Assembly: GCF_000002985.6 (NCBI RefSeq)
Contig: NC_003281.10
Span: forward strand, 5,704,001-5,768,000
Origin: Caenorhabditis elegans
Lineage: Eukaryota; Nematoda; Chromadorea; Rhabditida; Rhabditidae
Length of the DNA: 64,000 nucleotides
Direction of reading: 5' to 3'
Numbering within the stretch: the first letter of the stretch is position 1; each line of letters opens with the position of its first letter. Positions 27,501 through 38,822 of the stretch are shown piece after piece. The notes under the pieces were generated by a model that was given only the letters and a program-made list of their open reading frames with translations, ran no database searches and was not told where the DNA came from. A program made the translations under genes and the position numbers.

Positions 27501-29177
27501 ATGTTAATCCCTTCTCCGGATCCATTTGCCAGCTGTCCCGGATACTATCTTCCAGATTTCGAACCCTTCAAAGCTTGTACAAATATTTCTAATTTCTGCA
27601 ATCATGCTAGAGATGTTTATAATATCGAAATGCTCCTGAGATGGGCAATTTTTATAATTCCATGTTGCATGTCATTTTTTGCATTATTTCTTAATATTTA
27701 TATATTTTATGTGCTTATCCCTAACTTAAGGAAAATGAATGGCAGGTAATTAAATGAAAATAAATCTTTAATTCATACAAAAACTCACTTTCCAGATCAA
27801 AAAAGAAATACATATTCATATTAAGTCGTGCTGTTTCTGCATCAATGTCTATCCTGGCAATATTTCTACTTCCAGTTATTATATTTTTGACTCATTTCAA
27901 TTTTTGGGTTATTGCTCTGTTCATTATATTTGAAATGCTAAGCTTTTTATCATTTATCGGTATGTAAACTGTAGGAAATATAGCAGCCGACACCTCACCG
28001 GTCCCCAAAAAGTCTGTCACGTCTTTAGCGAGCACCAAAAATGTAGTGAATAACATCAGCAGCCGACATCTTACAGTTGCCAAAAAGCCGACAGTCTAAA
28101 ATGATTTAGAAGCAGCCGACACCTCGCGGGTCTCAAATAACCAACATTCCAAAATCTCGATTTTCAGGTGGAATGGTCGGAACAACACTAACTATATATA
28201 TAGCCGTAGTACATCCAATGTATTATCAACGAGAACTGTCACTTCGAAAGTGTGTTCTATTAATTTTATTATTGTGGGTTTCAGCGATTACAGTGGCGGT
28301 ACTGTTAACTACCATCACTACATACTTGAATCATGTGATTTTCAGATTAGCTGTGGAATTGTTGAAGCAGCATTTATTGGGAGAAACTCACCGTTTTCCT
28401 GTGATTATGGAAACTGTGCAGGGCCAGTTCTCATTTTTGGAAGTAAAGGAAACATTTTGAAAATGCTTTACAAATGAATAATTTTCAGTAGTCTGTATTG
28501 CAACTGCTTTTTCAATATGTCTTGTCATTCAATTATATGTTATCATATCACTATGGAAATTGGGAATACAATCAACAAAACGAGGTGATTACTCGAGTAC
28601 TTCGAAAGCTCTAACTGGAGTTAAACGAAAACTTTTCGCCGGATTTTTTGTCTTTGCGACTATGGCAATTTTTGAGATAGCATCTGCTATAATTTTAGTA
28701 AGAAGTGTTAGTGAACAGACTCAAGGTGAGCCTTTTCGATGGTGTAGTAAATTTACAGATATTTTCAGATTTGGACGCCTGTGATAAGCTTTCCGCCAGT
28801 ACGTCTCGCCTTCAATTTGTTATTTCTTGCGTCGTTTTGACACTTTTATGGTAATTTAGATGACACTCAGTTTGTCAGGTCCTTCCCTATCTACATATTG
28901 TGTCATACTAATGGAACACATAGCATCACACAGAAAGGGCGGAGCTTTCCAGCGGAGTGTCATTGTTTTCCAGTTTTAAGCTTAATTTTCAGGACAATCG
29001 GTTTGTTTTTCGATCCTATCTTCACTCTTATATTTGACCCATTATTTACGGACACAGTAACCCGACACGTAATATTTCCCTAGAAACTAATTTAAAACTT
29101 ACAAAATATTGTAGTACTCAATGATGCAATCAAGAATGTCACGAAGACGACGAGTGTCTGTTATCAGTGATGATTAA
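27501..29177 (+). CDS. B0244-family GPCR, copy 1
   Basis: Eight exons: 27501-27745, 27796-27959, 28168-28298, 28346-28442, 28489-28725, 28769-28850, 28993-29068 and 29115-29177, giving 364 residues with seven hydrophobic segments. The N terminus is the most divergent of the array (CPGYY..CTNISNFC) but keeps the Cys spacing. Family marks are present: SKKKYIFILSR after helix 1, GTTLTIYIAVVHPMYY at the end of helix 3, a Cys pair in the extracellular loop (SCDYGNC) and FFDPIFTLIFDPLF in helix 7. Introns equivalent to 1 and 6 of the other copies are absent. Intron 2 (27960-28167) carries three copies of a GCAGCCGAC repeat. A role as a chemosensory or peptide receptor is plausible from family type only. 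The next receptor starts 47 nt after its stop. Confidence 0.85.
27980..28140. repeat. Three-copy GCAGCCGACA repeat in receptor intron
   Basis: The phrase AGCAGCCGACA followed by C/T and CTC- or CTT-type sequence occurs at about 27982, 28056 and 28110, with CGCGGGT or CCGGT just after two of them. The same core occurs in the foldback elements at 30511-30562 and 44172-44911. Confidence 0.65.
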
Positions 29178-29224
29178 AAACTCCAGCAAAAAAGGTTTTG
29201 TCCAGTTTTATCGATTGAAGATTT

Positions 29225-31102
29225 ATGGGCAACTTATTCGAAAATTGTACCCATAGATATTCATTCGAGTACATATATGAAAATTGCACAAATACTACAA
29301 ATCAGTGCGGTCTTATAAGGGTAAGTAAGCACGCTCTGTTAAAATTTCAAACTTTGCGCTTTTACAATTCTATAATTTCCAGAACGTAGCATCATCAATC
29401 GATGTATTTCATTGGCTTGATGTCTATATTTCTACAACTATTTTTGTGATTTCGGGGATTTTAAATTTTTATTGCTTGTTTATTGCACTCTACACATATT
29501 ATTTTCTTGATAACGAGTGAGTAAGTCTGCTACGTAGGCATGAACGCCTGCCAGCCTGTCTTTAAGGCGAGCCAGACAATGCGAATTTTCATGAAAATGT
29601 AGATTTTAGGAAAAAAACGAAATCTAAGATTTCCAGAACCCGAAAGCATTATGTATTTGTACTCAGCAGATTTCTCTCCTCAATACTTGTCATAATATCC
29701 CTTTTGGTGCTAGAAAGCACACTATTCTCGGAGAGTTTGTCTCCGACATTTGCATATTATGCTGTTGCATTTTCAATTTACGATTTCAGTATGGACACCT
29801 TGTTCTGTAAGTTCTTGATTGATGAAAGAGAAATCATATGGGGAAAAGTTAGCCCACGGCCGAGTCATAAATTTTTATAGTTTAAAAATTTTTAGCCTAT
29901 TGAAAAACACTCCATTTTCAATTTTTCGTAAAAACAAACTTACCAATATAGCGTGTTTGCAGCCTCGAGGTTTAAAATGTTTCAGTCTCCTACATAATGA
30001 TCTCCCTGATCACCTATTTTGGTGTAGTTCACTACAATTTCTATCGACGCCATGTGTCATTAAGATCTCTCTACATTATACTCATTTCAATGTGGACATT
30101 TTCTTTAGCAATAGCGGCAAGCTGACAAAAAGGAATTTCATGGAACAAAAATTGAAACCTTGCAGATCCCTCTAGGCCTCTACGAAGCTGCGAGTAACTC
30201 TCAAGGGCCTATAAAGTGTGATTTAAGTTATTGTGGGAAGGTGGTGGAATGGATTACTTGTAAGTAAATTTGCATCTTTGTTGCATTGCACTTCTTGTGT
30301 CACAGTAACCCCCAGTCTTTTGCGTGACCTGGAAATTTTCAAAACTCTTCCACGATTGGAAAACCGTTCACCTTACACACGCTACAGCCTAGCAAAAAAT
30401 TTAATTTCAGTTTCTATAGCATGTATCTCACTTGCAATAACTGCATCTCTAACAGGATTCGCTGTGATCTCGTTGCACTGGTATAACTATAAATCAAAAA
30501 CGGTGAGGAAGCAGCGGACAGTTCGCGGGTTTTCTTTAAAACCCCGTAAAGCGTCGGCTGCTGAAATATGTATTTAGAACGGTGTCGATGTCCCTAAAGT
30601 GACTACACGTGCCCGTATTCGTCTCACTTGGACATTTTTCGCTTTGATTGTCATTTGTCTCATTGAGTTGCTTCCCTTTGGATTAGTTATTGGCAATGAT
30701 AAAAGTAAGTACGTTAGAGGTTGCCTAGAAATAGCGTCGGAATTGGGAGAAAAAAATGTGTACATGCTTTTCGCATGAAAGTTCAATTTTAGGTAGTCTC
30801 CAAGGATGTGATAGTTTTTACAATGCCAACGAACTACTTGTTCAGTCAATAATATCATCTGTGGAAACCCTCGTAGGGTACAAATTTTATACAAATTTAA
30901 AACAAACTTCTGAATTTTTGCAGATCCCTTGTCTTCTTGACGGATCCTTTAATTAATATTTTTTTCGACAAAAATATTTCAAAAATGGTCAAGTTACAAG
31001 TGAGTTTATCTCTTTCAAATGTGCTCTACAAATTGTGACGTCTCACAGATTACTTACCTCCGCTCGAAATTGTGCAGAAACCCCCCTCCGACAAAATTTT
31101 GA
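29225..31102 (+). CDS. B0244-family GPCR, copy 2
   Basis: Ten exons: 29225-29320, 29383-29516, 29637-29806, 29986-30116, 30166-30259, 30411-30502, 30578-30704, 30793-30877, 30924-30999 and 31049-31102, giving 352 residues. This copy shows what looks like the full ancestral exon set. The N terminus is MGNLFENCTHRYSFEYIYEN followed by CTNTTNQC; it has two potential N-glycosylation sequons. Seven helices follow, with RKHYVFVLSR, the loop Cys pair (KCDLSYC), FYNANELL and FLTDPLINIFFDKN. Intron 4 begins GC (GCG|GCAAGC at 30117), not GT, because no GT in phase exists there. Intron 6 is almost entirely a foldback repeat. The start was chosen by alignment to the other copies. It lies 47 nt after copy 1 and 90 nt before copy 3. 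Confidence 0.83.
30511..30562. repeat. Foldback element filling intron 6 of receptor copy 2
   Basis: The left arm GCAGCGGAC..TTCGCGGGTTTT pairs with the right arm AAAACCCCGTAAAGCGTCGGCTGC with a few mismatches. The intron is 75 nt (30503-30577) and 52 nt of it is this element. Confidence 0.7.
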
Positions 31103-31192
31103 TCTCTTATCGCCTCATAGAATTGAATCATCAATTCTTATCAGTTAACACTTGGAAAATGGTTTATAGCATTATATCGATTTTTGTTTCAA

Positions 31193-33299
31193 ATGACAAA
31201 TATTTTTGAAAATTGCTCTACCCACTATTCATTTGAAAAGAACCTACAAAAATGTGTCAATGCATCGAATCCATGTCAATTGCTGCAGGTTTGTTAGGTT
31301 GTCCAAGAGGAATACAATTAAAACTTTCTAAAAAATTCTAAATTGAAAAATCTGCGCGTCAAAACTGGTGCACTTTAGAATTAGACTATTTGATAATAAT
31401 AATTCCAGAAAATGAATACTGCTCACTCACTTATGATTTGGATGGGATTTTATATACCTTCTGCCATGTGTTTTTTGGCTGTACTTGTTGATACTTATTG
31501 TCTTTTAGTTACAATTTCAATACTGAAAAGTCTCAAAAAGCAGTGAGTTTAAAATATTCAAACTTTGTTGGCTTCAATTGGCCTAATAATAAATTATTAG
31601 CTAACAGTATGCAGATGAAAATGTTTTACGTAACTTATCAGTTTGTAAATTTTGAAATCATCTGAAACAAACGATATATCTTCTCTCGCTATTTTTGTCT
31701 AATTTCAAAATTAATTCCAAATAAACTTCAGATCCCGCAAACAATACATATTTGTAGTTGTAAGATTGTCAGCTGCAATTCTCATTGCTCTATGTATAAT
31801 AATAATTCAGTCAACTTACTTTATCGATATTCCATTTCGGGATACATTTGCATTTTTTGCAGTATTATTTATTATCTACGACTTTAGTATTTTGAGTTTG
31901 TTAGGTAAGCCGGAGCTTAAGAATTCCAAGACGCCTTCAAATCAACCTTCGCCTGCCTCGTGCCTCCATGGAAGCCTAGTTGTACCGCAAGTTTCAGTTG
32001 ATTCCAGGTTCCTTCACCGGTGTCGCCATGATGACATATTTCGGAGTGATGCGTCCACTGGTTTATCGTGACAAGTTTACTCTTAAAACGATATACATCA
32101 TTGCATTCGCGATAGTTTTATTTTCGGTTTGTGTTGCGGTAAGAAAAAGTTTAATGACTATATTTTTGGTATAAAAATTTTAGATTCCATTTGGCTTATT
32201 TCAAGCAGCCGACGAAATAGACGGCCCTATAAAATGTGATAGTGAAAGTTGTGAACTTATCGTTAAATGGTTGTTGTGTAAGTTTTAGTGGGGGGCTGCC
32301 TGCCTACCTTGTGGGAGAAATATGGAAAGCTACCCATTTCTAGCCGAGAAATATGCGATAGGCATAAATGTAGTAGGCACGTCTTTTTCATTATTTTATT
32401 TCAGTTTGCATAGCATGTCTCATCCTTATGGGATGCACCGGCACATTGCTCTTTGTCACAGTATCTCTCCACTGGCACAGTTATAAATCCAAGAAAATGG
32501 GAAACGTGTCATCTTCTGCATTCAATCATGGAAAAAGCCGACTAACATGGACAACTACTATTTTGGTCATTTTATGTTGCGTTGAGTTAATACCAACTGG
32601 GTTACTTGCAGCGTTTGGAAAATGTAAGTGACGTGAAAAGATTGGAGACGAACAAAATAACATTTTTATAAAAGATTGAAAGAAAAGAGCCAAAGTAAAA
32701 TATTCCATTGCAAAACTAATAAAAGAAATACGGTAGTTTCAAATTTCACTGCCAATTACGGTAGATGTTGCTCCCATTTATTGTTTTTTTTTCAGCTGAA
32801 TCAATATCAGATGACTGTTACGATTTCTACAATGCAAATAGTTTAATTTTCCCAGCTATCGTATCATCATTGGAGACATTTTTAGGGTTCGATAACATTT
32901 TTTTCTCTGCACCATGTCCTTTTAAAATAAATGGCCCATCTGGATCACTAGTGACTTGTATTTTCTTAAAATTGAAAAATCAATTTCAGATCAATAACAT
33001 TTCTACTGGACCCAATTATAAACTTTTCCTTTGACAAACGCATTTCGAAAGTTTTCAGTTCTCAGGTAAGTATGTTTTCTATTTTTTTTTGTGGAAAACG
33101 ATAGAAATCTACAACAGCTAGTTATTGAGAACATAATCATCAAAAACACAGTAGTCAGAGATTTTGTGGCAAAACTGAAGAATCTAATTTTAAAAATTAA
33201 TTTCAGATGAAATTTCTGAGATCAAAAGTCTTTTGTGCTTCATCTTCTTCATTATCAAGAAATGATAAAATCATTAAAGATCAATCTCAAATTGAATGA
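31193..33299 (+). CDS. B0244-family GPCR, copy 3
   Basis: Nine exons: 31193-31288, 31409-31542, 31732-31904, 32008-32138, 32184-32277, 32405-32623, 32796-32886, 32990-33065 and 33207-33299, giving 368 residues. The N terminus MTNIFENCSTHYSFEKNLQK then CVNASNPC has the family Cys pattern and two sequons. Marks: SRKQYIFVVVRLS, FTGVAMMTYFGVMRPLVYRD (helix 3 end), IPFGLFQAADEIDGPIKCDS, FYNANSLIFPAI and FLLDPIINFSFDKR. Intron 6 of the full set is absent: 92 + 127 nt appear as one 219-nt exon with no change in frame. All splice sites are GT-AG. The last exon has a decayed copy of itself downstream at about 33766-33930. Confidence 0.85.
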
Positions 33300-33685
33300 T
33301 TACTGTTACCTCCATCTTCTCAGTTTTGTGTGGAAACAGATTCCTATCTATAGTATACCCTGCCTGAATAATGAAACCTGCAGTCAATATCTCACCTCAC
33401 GAGTAATTTTCATTTGCATAATTTTTTAAATATTTATTTTGTATCTGTAAGTTATGTCGTTTTAAGACCAAGTTCTTATTTTGTTTTTGTTAACTGAATA
33501 AAATCTAATTCGGAAAGAAAATCTGAGATAAAATGATATTGATTTGGAAAAACTTCAAAAAAAAAAATTTCAGTGTAACAAATTAAAGATTTTTAAAAAT
33601 AATTCTCAAGGATTCAAACATCTAACATTTTCAAACTTCTGAAAACATTCTAAAAACTTAAGTTATAAAAATATAAAAATCTAGA

Positions 33686-33930
33686 ATAATTATTTGATGA
33701 ACAGAACAATCAAAGTCTACTCAAAAACTGCTAATTACAAAATTATTCTTTTGGAAAGTTCCTAATAATTTGTTTACATAAATAGATTTGTGGCAGAACC
33801 TGAAAAATCTTTAAAAATTAGTTACAGATAAGATTTATGCAATCAAAGCTCATCCCTGCTTTATCTTAATCATCATAAAAAGTGTCATCATAACTGAAGA
33901 TGATACCTAAATTTTGAATGAAGCATTAAG
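33686..33930 (+). pseudogene. Relic of a receptor gene (first and last exon joined)
   Basis: Two pieces of receptor sequence lie side by side. 33686-33765 resembles the start of copy 5 (36955-37045): both read TTATTTGATGAA, then AACAATCAAAGTCT, then AAAACTG, but the ATG of copy 5 is CAG here. 33766-33930 resembles the end of copy 3 (33166-33299): TTTGTGGCA.AAC, GAA.AATCT, TTAAAAATTA, a broken TTTCAG acceptor (GTTACAG), then AGATCAAA-type and CTTCATCTT-type sequence. Stops and indels abolish coding. The natural reading is a receptor copy that lost all middle exons and then decayed. Confidence 0.65.
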
Positions 33931-34007
33931 GTAATTCCTTAAACAAACAACCTTTTCCCTATCATTTTTATGTCCATTTTGTGTCAATGACATTCAATTT
34001 CCAAAAA

Positions 34008-36471
34008 ATGACTCAAAATCATTATACCACATCAATTTTTGCCAATTGTTCGAAACACTATGAATTCGAAATTTTATTGGAAACGTGCACGAATTCCACA
34101 AATCCATGTCATGCCGTTTCAGTGAGTTTTATAATTTTATTAATTTGGTTATTTACAAAATTTCATTAAGGGAGTTCAAATGCGAATATTTTCTTAAAGT
34201 TAAAAAACATCGAAATTTCAAAAAAAAAGTTTAAAAATTGTTTGACAATAGGTACAAGATTTATTTAAAAAAAAAAAACCTGACCAGCCACAGTTTCGGA
34301 AAACCAATAATTGTTTAATAGTTAAAAAAAAAACTGTTAGAAATAGTATTCCAGAGTTTCTACATTAGTCTTACAGTAACCTCCTGAATAGAGTTCTCAA
34401 ATATTATTGTTGACAATATAAAAACAATTCAACCGTATCCTCTCCAATTTTTTCCATTTTCAGCAAATCCAATCAGCAATCACAATCGCCTACGTGGATT
34501 ATTATACATCAGTTGCTCTATTTTCAATAGCTGCTCTATTGGACATTTACTGTCTCATAATAACAATTCCACTATACCGTCGAATGAAGGATGACTCTAA
34601 AAAGAAATACGTATTCCTGATAACTAGATGTATATCTGGGCTGTTACTTGTAGTTGCTTGGCTTCTAATACAATGCATTTATCTTCGATTCATTGCGCCA
34701 AGCCAGGACAATTTGCCATATTATGTGCTGGCACTCGCATTGAATATTGGAAGTACATATGTCTTACTAGGTAAGCTATAAAACAACAAAAAAACTGAAA
34801 ATCTTGGCTCCGCGAGACACGCCACGGAATTTGTTATATTGCGAAAGAAAGTACCAAGCTCAACCGTTACGATTGATGTTTTTCAAACTTGCCGAAAAAA
34901 TTTTTGTGCAATGGATAACTATTTATAGTAATGTTAAAGCGAACTGCGTAGCGTATTGTTTAGCATGATTCAGTAAAAAAACGCTCTTTCATAAATTGGG
35001 GGTACTGGATCCTCTACTACAGTGTAGAGGACACTTCTGATGTGAAGTTCTGTAAAACTCTACCAAAGAACTAGGAACATATAAATGTATTACCTTGTTG
35101 ATAGGGTAAAATTTCAGCAATTGTTATATAGAATGTTGTACTGGTAAAATTGTGTACTATACTGTACATGTACATAGTAAATTTGAATCTGCAGGATCGT
35201 ACGTTGGAATGGCTGGAATTCTTTACCTCGGCGTCCTGAACCCCATTGCTTTCAATCAACACCTAACCTTACGAATAGTCTACATAGCGGTTTGCATAAT
35301 ATTTGTGATATCGATTTTTATATCAGCAAGTTTCATATTTCCATTTTCATTTCTATGATTTTTCATTTTTCCAGATACCTCTTGCAATATTTCAAGCTCT
35401 AATGACTGTTCCAACTAGCTCAATGAGTTGCACAGATACAGCGTGTGCTCCGTTGATCACCTTAATCAATTGTAACAATACTTTATTGATAATATGTATT
35501 TACCAAATTGTTTCAGTTGTTCTCGTTTTTGGATCTCTTATTACAACTACGCTTACGCTAACCTTTGTGTTGATCTCATTGTGTCGTCATCGGAAGGAGT
35601 TCAAAAAGGTGAGATGTGACGTCACACCTAACAGCAATAGTAGAAGTTATTGATAATCCACACCGTATAATTTTTTAGAAATGATTTGTAACTGTATATA
35701 TTAAGATATATTTCAACATATTTCAGCTGGATACCACTTCAAATACATCGTTAAATTCCGCAGTTCGTTTATTAAAATTCACACTTTTTGCCGTGCTCTT
35801 GTTGGTTGCAGCTGAAGTTATTCCCTTCGTCATCTCAGAAACCAAAAAGAAGCGTAAGTTTTGGTAATAATGGGGTTATTTAAGTAGTGTCGGAAAATTA
35901 AAAAGTGTAGAAAAATTACGTCACAACTGTATTCAAGTGTATAAAAATATGTATTTAAATACATTTGTGACGTCACTTATAATTAAATACATTTTATAAT
36001 TAAATACTATTATAATTAAATATAATTACTTATAATTAAATACTATTTAAATACATTTTGCTAAATTACTTGAATAACCCAGAAAGTTGAAATGCATCAT
36101 AATTTACGCGCAATTTCCGCCAAGTCAGAAATTGTTTTCACTATAACAACAACCATTTTCAGATTCCGTAGTCACTGGATGTTACTACTTTTACCATTCT
36201 GGCAAAGTTATTCAATATGCTGTGTTTGCCCTAACGGAGTCTTCAATTTGGAGCATTGCACTGATAATTGATCCACTGATTAATATTATTTTCGATAGAA
36301 CTGTATCCAAAAAGGCTACTGACCAGGTATAAAAACCATTTTTGAAAATCAAAAAAGATGAAATTAATACGTTTGCAGGTAAAATGGATGCGGAAAAGCT
36401 GTGTAGGCTTGGTTCGAAAAGTTACGAAACGGAGCAACCCGGAAAATTTCACGGAGACCAGTGAAATTTAG
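34008..36471 (+). CDS. B0244-family GPCR, copy 4
   Basis: Eight exons: 34008-34121, 34464-34770, 35195-35325, 35375-35471, 35517-35608, 35727-35853, 36163-36326 and 36379-36471, giving 374 residues. An in-frame ATG at 33987 would add seven residues. N terminus: SIFANCSKHYEFEILLE then CTNSTNPC. Marks: KKKYVFLITRC, YVGMAGILYLGVLNPIAFN, IPLAIFQAL with a Cys pair (SCTDTAC), CYYFYHSG and IIDPLINIIFDRT. Exons 2 and 3 are fused (307 nt = 134 + 173) and so are 8 and 9. Intron 3 (35326-35374) starts GC (TCA|GCAAGT), the same family intron that starts GC in copy 2. Intron 6 (35854-36162) carries a MITE-like insertion. Confidence 0.84.
35872..36080 (+). repeat. MITE-like element, copy A (intron of receptor copy 4)
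   Basis: Ends are GGGGTTATTTAAGTAG and CTTGAATAACCC, imperfect terminal inverted repeats. The inside reads GTGTCGGAAAATTAAAAAGT, TTACGTCACAACTGTATTCA and a TTGTGACGTCAC block, followed by an extra AATTAAATAC-type repeat of about 65 nt. The reverse complement of most of this is found at 46565-46712. Confidence 0.8.
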
Positions 36472-36965
36472 AGATTCTGTAATGGAGTAATAGTATTATA
36501 AAACACGAACTCGAATGAATGTTTATTTCCAATTTTTCGATTTGTAATTTAGCTTGCACTAAAGGTGACCTACGTCTGTTTCGTGACTATACACAAACAT
36601 CCAGGAAGTAGGTAGGTAGGCAGGAAGAATTGTACCTATCTACCTCAGAAGCTTCGCGTGAAAAAAAGGTTTTTAGTACAATTTCGGTTTTTAAATTAAA
36701 AATTGTACAACATGTACCTGAACAAACCTGCCACGGCAAAAATGTGTAGGTAGGCAGGTAGGCATAAGGTAGGTACAAGAATAAATACGAGAACCCGTAG
36801 AATTACCTCATTCCCAAAACAAGCAACATTGAAAAAAACGAAGAAACTATTAAAAAAAAGAACAACGCGACAATTTTGGCACATTTTCAGTTGTAATCCA
36901 AAGAGCAAACATAGTTTTTATCGAAGAAAAAATCCAGACGAAATTGCGTCAAATTATTTGATGAA
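36472..36965. other. Gap between receptor copies 4 and 5
   Basis: 494 nt without coding sequence. Two clusters of TAGG/GCAGG tetranucleotides lie at about 36600-36645 and 36715-36780 and can partly pair with each other. The rest is AT-rich. Confidence 0.5.
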
Positions 36966-38822
36966 ATGAACAATCAAAGTCTTTTCGAAAACTGTTCAAT
37001 TCATTATCAAAATGAGATTTTATTCGAAAATTGTACACTTACTTCGGCTCCGTGTCTTTTGATTCAGGTAACAAGTTGGTTTTTTTCTTGAAAATCAGAT
37101 ATTTGAGAGGAAATTTTTGCAGTGTTAAAATTCCAACTTTAAAATTGAGATAAAACCCCTGACTTTTTTAAGTTTGAGAAACAAATTCTCGCCAATAAAT
37201 TTAATTTATTTCCAATAGGAGATCATCTTAGTTTTCAGGATCTAAACACAGCAATTTCTATAACATTCAATGCATATTACATATCAATATCACTATTCTC
37301 TGCAACAGCACTTATCAATTTATATTGCCTCTGTGTAACACTTCCATTACTTTTCGAAACTGAAGAAGAACTACAGAAGCGATATATTTTCTTAGTGACT
37401 CGATGTCTTTCCTGTATATTTATGGTTATTCCAATGATTTTGAGCACAACTGTAATGAAACATTTTTTGAATTCACATCCATCAACATTCATCCTATATG
37501 CCCTAATGAATACTGTCAGCAATACCAGTATGTTCGGATTTTTAGGTAATTTTTTATTGTTCTTTTATTGCCCAATTTACAAAATTTTAAAGTGCTTATC
37601 AAACAGTGATTAATCATTGCCTGTCTTGCGATTGTCACAAAAAAGGTGTGAAATCACAAAAATAGTCACAAACTCTGTTTTTTTGTTGAAAAAATGAAAT
37701 GGGAATGGAGCTAGAACAAGTTGATTATTAAGTCCTCGTATACAGCTTAACCTTTTGTTGTGACCTATTTGAAACTTGCTCTTTCAAATGACATACATCT
37801 TTTGTTTGACTTAAACAGTGCGGAACGTTTTACGTACAAATAATTTCAAACCTGTTTCAGGGTCCTATGCCGCGTTGGCGCTTCTTTTCTATGTTGGAGT
37901 AATGTATCCGGTGTACTTCAGATCTCTCATCACTTTACGATTTGTCTATATTTTAGTTTTGGGAATTTATTTGACTTCATTGGTAATTTCAGTAAGTTTT
38001 TATGGCCAGATATATTAAAAATACTAATTGAACACTATTAGGATATGGTTTCTGTAATGACTTGCAATTTTTATTCGGAATTGAGATTATTATACTTCAG
38101 ATACCTATCGGTGTGTTTCAAGCAGCAATTCAAAGTCCCGGAGTTATCAACTGCAGCTTATCAACCTGTGTACCATGGGTGAATCTCATTGAATGTAACT
38201 ACAGAAATTCAATTCAAATGTCTACTAAATCTACAAGTTACAGTTATAATTGCCAGTGTTTGCTTGGTGTTCACAATTGCTATTTTATTTTTTGTATTTA
38301 TCTCTTTGGTGAGAAGTAGCAGGAAATTGAAAAGAGTAAGTATTTTTATAGAAAAATAGTAAAACTTGGAATTTCCAGTCAAATACTCTTTCCTCATCTG
38401 CATCCTCTGTGAAACGGGTCCGCAATCGTCTTGGTTGGTCAATTATTGCAGTTTGCCTTATTGCAGCGGCTCAAATTATTCCATACGTGTTTTTACTTGA
38501 CGTAGCACCTCATGATATTGAGACTTGTAAAGGTTTCTACAAAGCAAATAAGTTTATGGGAGAAGTTATTGCAGGACTCTGTGAGTCAGTTGTATGGTAA
38601 GTGATGTCTAAAGATTTCATTTAGTAGGCAGGCAGATAAGCTTTACTTTAACAATCAATAAATAATTTTCATTTTTATTTCAGGATCTTCCTGTTCATTT
38701 TGGACCCCATCGTCAATATTTTCTTCGACAAAAAGGTCTCGGAAAAAGTAAAACAACAATTTCGATGGCTTCGTGAGAAGATTCCAAATATTTCTTCTGC
38801 TGCAGCATTAGCGCCATTGTGA
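36966..38822 (+). CDS. B0244-family GPCR, copy 5
   Basis: Seven exons: 36966-37067, 37239-37545, 37861-37991, 38101-38194, 38244-38335, 38379-38596 and 38684-38822, giving 360 residues. N terminus: MNNQSLFENCSIHYQNEILF then CTLTSAPC. Marks: LQKRYIFLVTRC, YAALALLFYVGVMYPVYF, IPIGVFQAA with a Cys pair (NCSLSTC), FYKANKFM and ILDPIVNIFFDKK. Three introns of the full set are missing (after exons 2, 7 and 9), each removed exactly in frame. Intron 3 starts GT (TCA|GTAAGT), unlike the GC donor at the same place in copy 4. Its 5' flank and first exon have a decayed duplicate at 33686-33765. Confidence 0.86.
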
